Shown: positions 24,184-37,264 of the stretch, piece by piece | Layout of the letters: each line of letters begins with the position of its first letter | Position numbering within the stretch: the stretch's first letter is position 1 | Source: Saururus chinensis | Lineage: Eukaryota; Streptophyta; Magnoliopsida; Piperales; Saururaceae | Reading direction: 5' to 3' | DNA length: 64,000 nt | NCBI GenBank assembly: GCA_035235625.1 | Contig: CP141148.1 | Span: 32,861,057-32,925,056, forward strand | The notes under the pieces: generated by a model | The model's database searches: none | Seen by the model: the letters and a program-made list of their open reading frames with translations, nothing else | Told to the model about the DNA's origin: nothing | Program-made: the position numbers and the translations under genes

Positions 24184-26246
24184 CTAAGAGGCCATTGAGG
24201 CACATTCATGGTGGCGAGGGCAGGTGACCAGGTGGTCGTTGGTGAGGCCAGCAGCCTGCATGAATGAGTGCATGACCGTTGGCCCGACCAGCCGGAAGCC
24301 CCTCCGGACCATGTCCTTGCTCATCGACTCCGATTTCGAAGTCTTGACGGGGATTTTCCTGCAAGATTTGTACTGGGTGGAGATCGGCTTCTTGTTCACA
24401 AAGCCCCACAAGTATGCGTCAAACGACCCAAATTCCTTCCTAATCTGCAATCACATATTAATGAAAACATTAATTATCTCACTATTGATTGAGTATAAGA
24501 GATGGGGGTATCAGTAAAATGATGAATTGGGCTACCACTAAGTCTTGGGTTATGACCATAATCATGTCAATCATAGCATTGCATTAAAGAGGTGAATCTG
24601 AACAAGTGCCATCACTGTTCAAGAGGGTGAGGTCCCCCACAACTGTTTCAGCAACAGTACCACCAATAATCTAATGGAGGCTCACCAAATCTATGGGGCT
24701 GGCTCCATAATAGCAAACTTTTAGCTAAAGGTCTAAAAAACCACTGTCCCTTGGCTTTTAGCAGTTGTTTCTTTCAAGATCATTGCTTCAACTTGTGCCT
24801 TTTGCCTAGCTTAAATAAAAACTTGTGCCTTTTTCCAAATTGTATCTTATACACTTGGCCTAAAGTGATTTTAATAAAATTGCATTTGGTTAGGACTAAT
24901 ACATCAATCATTTATTTCCTCTCAGTTTTTGCCCTTTACATATTAGATTAGATTCACTGAGATCTTCTCCTTCTATCAGATTATGGAACAGGTGAGAAGG
25001 AGAAATGAATAAATATCAGAGGGCAATCCAACCTGTAGAATTCTGCGGGCGTTATCAACTACAGCATGAACTCTGCTTGAATCCAAGCCATAATTTGCAA
25101 CTATGGATGCCATTCGCTTCTCGCTGAAGTTGGCGACAGTGTCCACATCAAACTCAGCAAAAGCCGCCCTGGAAATTACAGTTTCTCATTGTTAGCTAAC
25201 AGATGTATGTTGTGTTTCCTTTTTAGAGAAAGGAGGAATAAAACAGACACAGAATTTTATGCTAGTCAACATTTTTCTTGTTCATGACAAATGAAGGGGA
25301 CCTGCTTCCATCTTACCTGAATTCACTCCTTTTTCTCAAGATTGATGACCAATCTGACCCAACCTGAGTACCCGTCATTACCAATAATTCAAACAGCATC
25401 CTGTACACAACCAGAAGCTTATTAGTCTTTTATCTCTTCTAGAGAATGACTACAAATAGATAGAGTAAGAGTGATAGTGAGTGAGAGAGAGAGAGACTCA
25501 CTTGTCATCATGAACAGGCACTCCCCATTCCTCATCATGGTAAGCAACATAAAGAGGATCTGCCAATAAAAGAAACAAAGCCAATTTCATGAATTTGAGA
25601 AATAAATTCACTAAAATTTAGGCAGCTAATAACTCTTAGAATAGTGAAGGGCATGCTGTGGGTGAAATTGCATACCAGAATTGGGTGTAATGAAACTGCA
25701 TCTTTTCTCCTCAAGGGCAGCATTAACATTTATTGAAGAATCATCAATAGAGGCCACCATCTCCTGCAGCTTGGCAGCTGTCCTCCCATAGTGGGCAATC
25801 TTCAACTTCCTCTGCGCCTGCAAGAGGCTCACATGCTCCCTCCTCGCCGCTGCTATGGTTCCAGGGGCCTCCACAATGAGAGAAGACAAATCCACCAGAT
25901 GTTCAATAGCAAACGGACCAGCACCAATGCTAGATTTCTTGGGCTTCTTTCTGACCAGTGGGGTGGCTTTGGTGGGTGTTGATCTTGGCGTGACAGGCTT
26001 CTCCAGGCTGGAGTTCAGCCCATTGGGGTCATTGCTTCTCTTGGCCCCTAGAGCTGCAGGCTTGAGCTTGGGCGAAATGGGTGGGGAGAGCCTACTTGGG
26101 ATTGAGGAAGGCTTGGAAGTGGGAACATAAGTGGTGGAGGGAAGGGACTTCTTCTTGGGGGAAGGAAGACTCTGTAGGCGGTTGCCTGCAGGCTGTAAGA
26201 CTGGCCTGCCATTAATCTGAGGTGCCTTAACCTTGGAAGTGCACAT
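24184..26246 (-). CDS. DNA-3-methyladenine glycosylase I family protein (Tag type), 5 exons, 369 aa
   Basis: Exons on the minus strand: 26246-25676, 25559-25502, 25400-25317, 25168-25033 and 24444-24184. All four introns are GT-AG and the joined frame is exactly 370 codons. Tag enzymes cut the base-sugar bond of alkylated adenine in base excision repair; plant members are nuclear. Residues 1-180 are a basic Ser/Pro/Lys-rich extension absent from bacteria. The HhH-GPD domain runs from about 182 to 360: YHDEEWGVP at 197-205, RRGFRLVGPT, and NDHLVTC near the end. Zinc ligands of E. coli Tag map to C183, H198, H354 and C358. Oddity: E. coli catalytic-pocket Glu38 aligns with T219, while the base-stacking Trp46 is kept as W227. 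As I recall, plants have several paralogues, many without this Glu, so activity on 3-methyladenine is not assured. The gene looks intact. Confidence 0.93.
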
Positions 26247-26327
26247 GATTGTAATGGCTAGAGGGAGGGGGAGAGGATGGGGAACAAGACTGAGGTGGTG
26301 GGCAAGAATGTGGAGGGAAGGAAGGGG

Positions 26328-26335
26328 TATTTAAA
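26328..26335 (-). promoter_or_regulatory. TATA box of the glycosylase gene
   Basis: On the minus strand TTTAAATA lies about 82 bp before the ATG at 26246, followed by a purine/pyrimidine-biased leader. Position and spacing fit a core promoter. Confidence 0.6.
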
Positions 26336-26339
26336 GACA

Positions 26340-29300
26340 GAGTAGGATGTTAGATGAAATCTGTCATGCTAATGTTTGTAAATATGTCCCAACCAAGAGG
26401 CTGTTATAGTACTGTGGTGCCATTGGGGCAGGTGGGCACAGGTGAGGGGAAGTTGTAACATGGAGAGGTGGGAATCTGCCAACAAGAGCATTAGCAAGAG
26501 GCACAAGGGGAGAGGTAAGGCAGAATATAAAAGATGAGAATGGGTCTCCCCCATGTCCACTCTCTGTATGAGTTTGCAGGGGTGGTGCCTTTAGTGATGG
26601 AGTGGGGGATAAGGAAGGTGAGGGGCAAGTACCAATCATTGCTAACTTCACCTCTTTCTAGCTGGCAAAGAATATGCCCTCTATCTCTGGCTAACACACA
26701 CATGCACATGTGCATGCCTCTTTTGATGTTGAGGGGGCTGAAACTGGATGTAAAGTAGGTTGCAGTTAGGAGCCCTTCGAAAGATGGCTGGCAATGCTTT
26801 AGGTCTCTTTTTTGTTTGTCTCATGGGTTCATTACTTTCTTAACAATGCAATTAAAATAATGGGTTCATTTTTCAGACAGATTGTTATCAAGCTGTGATG
26901 GGTGTCCTGAAAGTTGGGGGGAGTGAACGTGGTTTAGGTTCTTTTTGTTTCCTTGGTGTAGTTACAGCAGGTTTAGCTGTAGATCATGATTTCACTATTC
27001 AAGGCAAAATCAAGTCATGGGCTGAAAGGCAGATTTCACAGAGCAATTATCAAGCTCCCCATAACTGTGAAGATAGAAAAGACAATCTAATGTTGTTTGA
27101 TCAAATGCCTCAATGACCAAAGTTTTGGAACTGTTGCATGTGATCATTTTGCAAGTGCGAGGATAGGAAAAACTGTACGGCAAGGACTCATTGAGAGAGA
27201 GAGAAAACCCGTATAATTGATTTCACGTGTGAAGCAAGCATCTATTGTTCTTCATGAGATTGAAGAGTTTGGTCACTTGTATAAGATTGTCATGCAGTGC
27301 ATACAATGTGGAACTCATTCCACCGTCTATCATACTGACAGAAAAATTCAGTGCTCGGCGTGTATTTGATTGGCAGAGGACCTACCTTTAGAGCTTGTGA
27401 ATTTGGAACTTGCACAGCTAGTATCACCAAGAAGTCATATGAGCCAAGTATTAGCTACATCGGAGTCTAACATAATTGATGAGCAACATGTGGGATGCAT
27501 TTGGAGGTCTCTGTCTCCTGACATTGCCTAACTTGCAAGTACCCTTTGGATCAGCCTTTTCCAAAGAAACCCAGCCCTTACCTTTTGGTGATAAAACACT
27601 TATTCTCCTCTACCTTTTGTATAGTACAAAACCTCCACTCATCTCTTCATTATATTGCAGAACCCCATTATCAAAATTGAGAGCACTAATTGGATTCATA
27701 AACGAGTTGGCCAAACCGATCAATGCTCACAGGATAGTGATATTCTCACAACAAAAATACTTATGAAAATTTATATAATAATTTTGATTGGATTTCACAA
27801 ATAGGCCCCATGTAAACTTTACATGGGTTCACTTATCTAGACCAATTTAAATTTATGTGTAAATTTTTTATATAAAAATATTATTTTCAATACATATAAG
27901 AGGAAGATAACAAAAATGTATTTTAGAGGGCATAAACAGTGCTTTGTGGTAATCTACAAACTATGCTTTCCCTAAACCTTTTGGACATCACAAAGCATAC
28001 CTATCTAACTCTTTCAAAGCCTAAAGCCTCGTCTAATCTCTTCATTAGAGCAACTGTCGAATCTGCCCATTGTTTGCATATGCAAGAGGAGAACAGCAAC
28101 AAACAACAACAACATGCATTAATTGAGGCTAACACCGGGCCAATATGGCAGCTCTTTGGGGGCTTCATGGCCTTGCCTCCAATAAGAGGGGATTGGTGGG
28201 TCTTGCCAAGAGATGACATGGGCCCCCCTTCCAAAGAATTGGTACATAAGCCAAAGTAACAATAACATCAACAGAGACCGCACATTAATTCATGTGGGAC
28301 TGCTGTCTCCATTTTCACTAGGTACTGCTATGCAATTTGGCTGGGTCTAGTATCGAGTCATCTCTATCCTCTTCAGGCACCAGTTGGGCTGCCCACTTTA
28401 ACGCCATACATGCACTGGCCTCTAGGCTCCACCCCCCACACAAGGCTGTGGGGCCCATTGAACTGACCGTGACCTTGAGTGGTCCTTTGACTTGGTGGGC
28501 CTGTGCATCATAGTTTCTGAGCTGGAGGCAGAGAAACACCTAGATAGAGTAGCACTAAAAATTCAGACCAAGATTAATCAGGGTCGAGTCTAGTTGGGTC
28601 TATCTCGAGTTAATTTGGGTTCATGAAAAAATAGCTAAGTACTTCTAGGGTAGGGTTAGGTTTAAAAATTACCGAATTTAATAAATAAATTTTATTTGAC
28701 GAGAAAGTATTTTGTAGAACCGCTCTACCACATGTTCGTATATATATTTATTTATCTTTAAATACATAATCTAAAATTTATGCCTCTTCTTACTTAATTT
28801 TAAATATATATAAATTCATTAAACATGTTATTTATTTATAAGGCATATCTACTACATGTCCCGTATAATGATTTTACTAGATAATTTTTCCTATTTAACT
28901 AGATGGTATTAAATTTTTGTAACTTGTTGTGAATAAAATTCAAGATGATATCTAGCTTGTTCTTAAAATTTTAAATCAGCCCCAACCAACTTAAAGTAAA
29001 ATTTTAATTCCTATATATTTTTTTTATTTTTTTATCTAATTTCAAGTCAGGCGGGTTAAAAAACCATTGATTCCTATTTAAGATTAGAGGTAAAGCTTTT
29101 AAAGATTGACTTGTCAACCCAACTTATAAAAATGCAGACTTAAGGTAGGGCCTTAAAATTTATAATCTATCTCAAATAGGGCTAATATAGAATCGAGGGG
29201 TAAAAAGCCGGTACCCGCCCTCAAGTATTAAAATAAATTTTGTTAGAGTTTGACATATTTAAAAGAAGTTTAAGAAATTTTAAACTTTAAAGTTATGATA

Positions 29301-29833
29301 ATTAGTTGTGAACCTAAAAACCAAAGAGGGGACCTCACAAGATCATAATTTGTTTATTAAAAAATATTTTTTTATATAAAAAAAAACCTCGAGGCTTAAG
29401 CATGAGTCCCAAGCTAGGGTAGAACTTTTAAAAGCTTGGTTACCTAAAACCCGGGCTAGGATATAAGCTAGCAGTCTCCAGCCCGGCCCAACCCAGCCTT
29501 GTTTCAGCCTTATCTAACGATCGGTCGGTCCGGGTCGGGTCCTAACCCGAGATACACCCAGATTACGGAAGTCTTTCGTGGTTGTACGGACAGATGAGAA
29601 AAATACAGAGGTCCGTCTGTGCCTGTTCGATTTGGTGCTTCTTCTGAACGGCCGATCAAATTCAAGATCTGTTATCAAAGAATAGAAAATTTGCAAGATC
29701 TCAATACCTCGATTAGCCGCCCTTGTCAGGTTCTTCTTTTTCGGCTCCATCTCTCTCTTATTCTATATATTTTTTTTGGGTTTTGTTATTGTCAACGATT
29801 ACCTGTCAGATTAGAAACATTCCAAGCTATCAA
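26340..29833. other. Intergenic, no gene recognised
   Basis: Open frames here are short and lack motifs. From about 28560 to 29500 the sequence is degenerate, with scattered GGGTCGG-type and CCCGGCC-type words typical of old repeats. The stretch about 29520-29830 is probably the promoter and first non-coding exon of the gene at 30268. It includes TATATATT near 29765, but I cannot place the first exon with certainty. Confidence 0.45.
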
Positions 29834-30050
29834 ATCAGGAATTATTCAATGTATGATTCGTAGAATGTGGACGAGTTGATTGGAATCTTTAGAACTCACT
29901 TTCTGCACATGCCTTTTGGCTTGAATTACCCACCATATCTATCTTGTAAACTGCTGTCTATCTGTATTGATCAAGTTTCTAATGACCCAGAATCTGTTTG
30001 ATGAAATTACTACTGCATCTCTCGAGTATATTAATATTTGTTCGTATTAG
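29834..30050 (+). repeat. 220-bp direct repeat, left copy
   Basis: The sequence from ATCAGGAATTATTCAATG through TATTAATATTTG is repeated, diverged, at about 33934-34150. It lies in the 5' region of the Pkr1-like gene, and the two copies bracket the gene. Confidence 0.75.
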
Positions 30051-30267
30051 TTAAGTTTTTCACTGACCCAGAATCTGTTTTGCTCTCTCGCACGTCTGTT
30101 CGTTTTTTCCTTAATGATGGGTATTTACAAATTACCATTTTGAAATGGGGAATCTCCTGAATTTGGGCTGTTTTTCTCAATGATTATAACATATTTTGAA
30201 CAGCCCATGTTATCTCAATTGATGCAGATTCACTGTACTTGAAGGATTATATGTTTGAGTTCTTCCT

Positions 30268-32415
30268 ATGGATAGCTCTACGGGAGAAAACGTGTCATCT
30301 GCAAAAGCGGTTCTTTTAGGGGCATTGGCTCCAGGCGTTAATGTGAGTTCATATGCTTTTGTCAATTTGGAAGATGGTATGAATATTTGATATAGACTTT
30401 GTTTAGGGCGTAGTGTGCTGACTCTGTGCATTGCTTTTCCTATTTGTTTTCAGAGTCCCACATGGTCTGTTCTCAAGCTTACGTTCATTACTCTTGGGGT
30501 TTGTCTAGCAGCTATGCTTGGTCTGGCATTCACTTCCAGCGATTTGGCAATGTCAATCCATGTTACTTTACTGGTTATTATAAGTGCAGTGTTATTTTTC
30601 CTCCTTAATAGGTCAGTGTTTCTCTTCTTGGAGAAGCTTGCTAGGGACGAATTACAATTACAGATAATCTGTTTATAGTGATATTTATAAATCAAAACTT
30701 CCAGTGTATTTTTGCATAGTTTTGGTGCTTTAAGTTGTTTGGGTGTGGAATTATTTAGAAACGGAAGTAGAATTTTTCAGAATTAATTCCATTGATTCAC
30801 TCTCAAATGAGAAATAAGGTTGGTACTGGAATTACTTAGAATAAATTTGGTTGTCCCGTCAAACCCATTTCTAAAACTTTAAATTAACATATTTCTCTCT
30901 TCCAAACTCGGATATGCACGGTCTTAGAAGTGCTGCATTCATATTGACAAGCCCTATCAAACAACACATGGGTAGGTAGTTTTGAACTGTTCAAGTAGGC
31001 CCCACTTATATGACATACTTCTCAAGGCTCAAATCGTAAAAGATGGTATTGTTTATGAATTCATTTCAGTCTGAAGAAATCTTTATGAATCTTCGTAATA
31101 CTTTAAGCATTTGCCAATTTATATGTGAGAATGGCAGTATGTGCATCTTTTTTAACTTGAAAAGCTTCCCTCTATATTATGAAATTTCGAATCAGTACCC
31201 AAAGCTCATGAATGTTTGTTGTCTACTTTGGCCATTTGAGCTTCCTGGATATATGATATGTTTTCTTTTCTCTAAAGCCTAGCTGATTTTTTCTTCCACT
31301 GAAAAAATGTATTGAGTTGTAAAGTATCATGTTCATGATGCTGAGTACTGAGGACTTATTATTCCTTTTTTCAGGTGCATGAAGGCTTGTGCTTGACAAA
31401 AATAGAGAATATAGACATTTTTCGTTAATTTTCTATGACATTTATTTTTGGTTAAATCTTGCTAGTTAAGAAGTTAGTTATGTAACTTGAAAATGATTTG
31501 AGAATATAGACGTACTCATTGCCGCCAAGTAATCTTTATTGAGAAGATGTTGAGTTGTAGGCTTATAATATCCTTTTCAGGAGCAAGATAGAATCAAATT
31601 TTTTTAAAAAAATTTGGGAGGAAATTCATTTCTGGGCAAATCTTACTAGTTAGGAGGCCAGTTGTATATATAGAGTTGATTTGTTGATTGATTAGTTGTA
31701 CGGTTGTTTATGTGCTCTAAGCCTCCAACGTGATGTATATCATGTGCTGCCAAGTAATATTCCTTGAGAAGATGTGCTTGTATTTCATTTGCTGCCAAGT
31801 AATATTCATTGAGAAGATGTGCTGAGTTCTGAAGCCTCATGCTTGCGATGTTAAGTGCTGAAGGCTTATGATATCCTTTTCAGTAGTACAAGGGCTTGCA
31901 GTTGATCATGCTATAGAATGTTGACAATTTTCTTCCATTTCCTAGGAAACCCATTTTGTGGCCAAACTGCACATGTGAGAAGGCCAGCTATATTATTTAA
32001 AACTGATTTCGTGATTGTTGTAGCTCTAAGGGAATGTCTTTGCTGTCTTAACTGCCAGACCGATTTGTGCCATTTAATACAGCGTGTGCACATGCTTTCT
32101 TATTGTTTGGTAGATATCCAATGTTTTCTTACGTATATGTATTTCTCTGTGTTCCATGATTTCTTGTTTTAACATTCAAGTTTGTGCACTGGTTGGAGTA
32201 CATTGCAAAAGATTGTTATTAAATTGTAAATAGTCTGTGACGTTTTTTCATAAATAATATCCTCATGAAAAAGTCCCTTACTTCTGCAACCTTTTTTGTT
32301 TCTATGCAGTTTTCTTGCCCAAACAGGTTTTGTATCAGTTGAAGACCAGATGAAAGAACTAGGTTTAGCACCAAAAGTTGAAAGCAGAATAAAGATTTGT
32401 ACAGGAAAATCGTAG
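30268..32415 (+). CDS. Pkr1-like two-helix membrane protein, copy 1 (112 aa)
   Basis: Exons 30268-30342, 30454-30611 and 32310-32415 have GT-AG borders (AAT|gtgagt, ttttcag|A, ATAG|gtcagt, tatgcag|T) and join into 113 codons. The order is a short polar N-terminus, APGVNSPTW, a first helix at about 32-52 (TFITLGVCLAAMLGLAF), a short loop TSSD, a second helix at about 57-78 (HVTLLVIISAVLFFLL), then FLAQTGFVSVEDQMKELGLA and a basic tail. The PGVN-PTW start and two adjacent helices resemble the Pkr1 family, an ER membrane factor for V-ATPase assembly known from yeast. This is my inference from the pattern. A 5' non-coding exon likely lies upstream, because TTGATGCAG near 30227 looks like an acceptor. 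Copy 2 at 50481 differs by three amino acids and a two-residue extension. Confidence 0.8.
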
Positions 32416-33060
32416 ATCTAGTCATCAAAATAATGAAAATCGTCCCAAAGACCTTTATTATAGAGGGTGGCCATCCTAGGATGAAGCAGTGCCACTATCA
32501 TACTACAGGAGCCCAACGATGTAGATAGGCGTGTGGAGCAACATCACGAAGTTGACATGTCGGAGCCACATGAGGGAGAGCTGAAGGCGAATTCCGTCGA
32601 CTGTCAGTGGCTCCGATGTGCCAATTTCGAGTTGTTGCTTGGACCTTTCTATTTCGTTGGGCTGCTTCGGCTTTGGTATAATAGCCACCCTTTTAATAAT
32701 AATCTTCTTTCGAACGGAGTTCACCATTTTATTCTCAAGGAGAAGAAAGACTTGTGCAGTTAGCCCCACTTGGAAGGAAGCAGCCACCCGATATTACTGT
32801 CCGAATGAAAGAAAACTTGAGCCTTCGCCGTTGCTAGCAGTCGTGAAGCAGATAAAGACTAAGAGGGTTATGCATATTAAGTCAAAATCCTTTTTATTCC
32901 CCGGCCGTTCATTTATTTCTGATGACTTACTGAAATTGTGATCGAATGCTAATTGTCATTTTTTACAAAAGCTTATTGACACGAGCATTTTTATCCTATA
33001 TAGCGATGCTTATTTACCATTTAGGATACCGTTGCGTTGGATAAGAATGTGTCCATCCTT

Positions 33061-33243
33061 GGTACAAATCAGATAATTGTGTAGACTTGATAATTAGGTG
33101 AATATTAAAAGGAAAAAGTTTGGTACAAATCAGATAATTGTGTAGACTTGATAATTAGGTGAATATTAAAAGGAAAAAGTTTGGTACAAATCAGATAATT
33201 GTGTAGACTTGATAATTAGGTGAATATTAAAAGGAAAAAGTTT
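33061..33243. repeat. 61-bp tandem triplication
   Basis: Three nearly identical units start at GGTACAAATCAGATAATTG, at 33061, 33122 and 33183. Copy 2 of the segment has a single diverged unit near 53180, so the triplication happened after the duplication and is recent. Confidence 0.95.
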
Positions 33244-33594
33244 GTATCAGATAGGGCTTACGCATACATCATAAACTATTGGTTGTTGGATTTAGATACG
33301 ATGGTCTAAGAGGAAATAAAACTAATATACCCTTTGTGTTATGTGTGCCGTCAAATCAAAATTTGATTGTGCATGATGCATGGGCTCATACGATTGGATG
33401 CCTCATGGGCTCATACAATTGGATGCCTCGTTTAAACAAGACTCACATTATAAAATGGGGTATAAATATGATTACCATCTCTTCTATGTTAAGTGTATTT
33501 GTATTGAGACCTCACGCAAGTATGCAAGCGTTTTTAATATTTTTTACTGACAAATGAGCCCAATGGAAGAAATACATGGGAGCCTTTTATCGAC

Positions 33595-33677
33595 AAGATC
33601 TATGGTGCTTATGTTAGTGCATATTAATGTCAATGACATTTATGCTAACATGTATTAATACGTACATGGCCGATCTT
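33595..33677. mobile_element. 83-bp MITE-like palindrome, copy 1
   Basis: AAGATC at the left faces GATCTT at the right, and ATGTTAGTGCATA pairs with TATGCTAACAT around a short centre. The counterpart in copy 2 is at 53576-53658, where the outer 14 bp still pair perfectly. Confidence 0.6.
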
Positions 33678-33933
33678 AAATATCAACTATTCTTATGTAT
33701 TCTTCTTTATGCTGGGCGCATTTTGAATGGGGAATATAGAAAATAGTTTTGAACCTCACATAGTTATGGAGACCCTTAACCTTCAGCGATGGGACAAGAA
33801 ACTGACTCACTGATATTTCATTGGGTGGAGCTAAAGTTATGAAGGATTGCTGGGGCCATTAATATGGATGAATTGTGCCAGTGTGGATGGGGGATGGAGC
33901 ATCCATGTTGCTGTCTCAGAGGCGCCGTGGGGT

Positions 33934-34150
33934 AATCAAGAATTATTCAATGTATAATTTGTAGAATGTGACTGAGTTGATTGAAATCTTTAGAAATCAC
34001 TTTCTGCTCATGCCTTTTGGCTTAAATAAACTGGTATATTTATCTTGTTTACTACTGCCTATCTGTATTGATCAAGTTTCTTTCTGAGCCAGAATCCCTT
34101 GGAACAAATTACCTACCGTATCTATCTAAGTATATTAATATTTGTTTGTA
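33934..34150 (+). repeat. 220-bp direct repeat, right copy
   Basis: Diverged repeat of 29834-30050, about 4.1 kb downstream of it. It is also present in copy 2 of the segment (about 53914-54130). Confidence 0.75.
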
Positions 34151-35865
34151 TTATGTACTTTCCAGGTCCAAATAAAGGACCCCTCGGCCCATTATTTGGT
34201 GCACCCCTAAATTTTAGTCAGATCATAGAGCATGATGATAGATTTTATCATTTTTTTTATATTGCCTTATGTTTCCAATAATACCCTTAGGTATAAATTT
34301 GAAAGTATACGTGGTTTGGGTGTTTATTTTAGACTTTATCTTATTATAATGATATTCTTTTAGATGAATGTCATGTGTTAGCTTGATAGTTGATATTAGA
34401 AATGACATGTGTCCAATTTTTTATATTTTTTCATATTACCTGGCCAAAGAAGTGAATATTTTATTATTTTTTATTTTTCCACAAAATGCCACTGAACTCG
34501 AACTTACATGATATTAGAAAATTTTTGGACATAAATATTGTTGGGTTAGAGTTTAGGGTTTTATATGGTGTAACCCTATTACATTATTGCATTTACACTT
34601 AAATGACTACACCGACTGATTTCGACAATTGGATCAGTGAAAAATGAATACGCAGTGTGAGTTTTGATTTCCAACCTATCCCACTAGCCATTTCCAAAAA
34701 CAAACAATTGATTTCCAAAGTACAATCAGTGAAATGCAAAAAAACTCCGCAACGTCTAATTTTTCTTGTTTTCAACAAGTAATCTTGAAATTTTCTACCT
34801 TGAAGTGAGTTTTGGCTATGAAATGAGGTTCCGTCCAAGCGTATACTGACGCGATCATGATAAAGCAGTGAACTTTGGCGAAAATTACTGGCCAATTAAG
34901 GGGTTAATCTAGCTCGGATTAATTTCGTGGTAAGGGCTTTCTCTAGCTCTAAAGTGTATATTCATATACACAATTTTCATATATCGTGTTATAGAACACA
35001 TGTTGTAGTAATTATTTTCATCTCCTCAGTAGTTTGTCATATTATCAAGTCATCTCCTCAGTAGTTTGTCATATTATTAAGTATACACATGTAATATATT
35101 GTGTTATCAATAATACGATATAGATATCCTCCTACCATGTATGCATAGCATACATAATGTGTTATGAACAACACGACATGCGAAAAATAGCATTCAATTA
35201 TTATGCTATCGTGTCAGAGAATGTATCATATTGTGTATCCGATAACACGATATATGAATTTAGCGTGTATTTGGACGTTAGTTATATAATGTGAATCAAT
35301 ACGACTCTTTTATTTTGGTCATGACCCATTGTTAATGTACATATATGTAACATCTTTTAAAGGCAAAAGGCTACAAGAATAAACTCAAATAGCAGAATCA
35401 GTGAAGACATCAAAAGAGAAGAAAAAGAAAATTTATTGGAGGAGATGGGGTCTTCAAACTACCTCTTAATTTATGGGTTGGGGGGAGGGGGATTGTAATA
35501 CATTCATTAATGACTCAAAAAATGACCTCTTAATTTACATTTAATAAATAAAAAAATTACCTCCTATTTAATCAAAAGACAAGAAATATTTGCAGCAAAA
35601 ATGAAACAAAAGGTAAAAGTCTCCAAATTAGTCTCCCCGCTCCCCCACTACACATGTCTGAGCTCCACATTTCCTTATAAACTTTCTCTACACTCACTTG
35701 TTTTCCTACGTGGGACTATTAAAGATCCCTAAGCCTATAAATTTTAAAGGCCCTTTAAGGTGGATTTGACATTTTATACTTAGTGATGTAACCTAAAAAT
35801 ATTTCACTTTAAAACCCAAAGTGATATCTAAACACCTAAATCTCCCTCTTAAAAAACGTATTTGA

Positions 35866-37256
35866 CAAACAAGGGCAAAAGACTCTGTTTTCTTCTCTCA
35901 AAATTTAGGTCTTCTTATATCTAATACCATCTTCACCTAGTCCTTTTATATTTCATTAAGTTGGTTTAGATAAGAGAATCTAATATGGAATGATCTCTTT
36001 TTCAGAATACTTATATTAGGCAATTTTAACCAACAACGATCCATGATTTCATATAGCAATCAATCAGACACTATTTCTGTTCGTATGAAATCTTCTGTCA
36101 TTTCAAATAGCAATCAATCAGACACTATTTCTGTTCATATAAAATCTTTAAGCGATTGATCTCTTTGAAGAAATGATCGATTAGCAACCTATCTGTGTAA
36201 AATTACAAAAATAGTACCATGAAGTAATTGATCTTCATAATGTATTCATTAGTAGTGGATCGATGAAGAACAATTTTATCAAATTTTCTCAAAACTTTCA
36301 AAATCATGCTAGAGAAATTGTACTTCTATGCAAAATATATTGAAGAGATTGACCTCTTCAGGTGAAAAATCTTCATTTTTAAAAAGTTTGCACTATGTTT
36401 TGGTTCTAAATTGAATAACTTTGAAAACAATTTATTGCATGTGACCTAAACCAACTCTTATTGGGAAAAATATACAAAATATGGGCATACAAACTGTTAA
36501 CATTTGGACATTTACATTGATAGATAAAGTTACTGACGAGTTAAAGACAAAAAAGCTTCCAAAAAGAGAATTAGCAATACACGAACCGGTAAATTTTAAT
36601 GAATCACATACAAGAATGAAACTCGTCCACACTAAAAGACTAAATTACATGGTTAGATATGGGAGTAGCGGAAAAAAAAAAATAGCTAAAACAAAAGGTT
36701 GATTAGGCACTGCACCTAACAGACAAAAGCTTAGCGAGCAAACTCATAGAAAAACAATAACAAAAGCAAAAAACAAAAATCGCACCAATTCTGCTGGTCA
36801 ACAAGATCAAATATCAAATTTGGAGTCTTACTTTTCCTTAGTGGCGATGGTCGGAGAAGCACGGAGGAGGAGATCCCGCTTCTTCCCACTTCAAGGCGAT
36901 GAAGATGGATGGAGGGCGGGTAATGTGGGCGGGGAAACACCTTTCGCGTGTAACTCTTTTAAGTTAACTCGAATCGGCTCTGCTGCGGACAAGATGGATC
37001 CAGGAGCGTTGGTTGTTAGTGGACGGACAAGATTTCTTGGGCGCAAATAGACGGCTTAAGCTGCGGCTCAGAAAAGTTGGGAGGGGACGGCTGAGAGAAG
37101 ATGAAGGGGTCTCCGGGGTCCGGTCCCATTTGCTGTCACCTTTAGTTTCGAAACCAAAACGGACTTTTAGTTTGATTATCACTTTGATTAGGAACTCTTG
37201 TTGTATTTGGAGATTTTACTTCAATTTTTTTCCAACTAGGATCCTGTTCCGGCGCC
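35866..37256. other. Intergenic, no gene recognised
   Basis: It contains a 54-bp tandem duplication (marker AGCAATCAATCAGACACT at 36055 and 36109). The GC-richer stretch 36830-37170 looks like promoter DNA of the DUF295 gene, although short open frames exist on both strands. Confidence 0.5.
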
Positions 37257-37264
37257 TATTTAAA
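37257..37264 (+). promoter_or_regulatory. TATA box of the DUF295 gene
   Basis: TATTTAAA lies 462 bp before the ATG at 37719. A 5' leader intron is plausible: possible donor ACTG|gtaaac near 37362 and a weak acceptor AATAG near 37707. That would account for the distance. Confidence 0.5.

Larger units (their letters stand above)
29966..35865 (+). repeat. Segmental duplication, copy 1 (5.9 kb)
   Basis: Collinear with 50179-55912 in the same orientation, about 20.2 kb away. Homology begins at ATTGATCAAGTTTCTAATG in both and ends near CTCCCTCTTAAAAA. It covers the whole Pkr1-like coding region with its introns and about 3.4 kb downstream. Copy 1 alone has about 130 bp near 32800-32935 and a triplicated 61-bp unit. 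By eye the copies are highly similar in exons and moderately diverged elsewhere. Confidence 0.95.
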
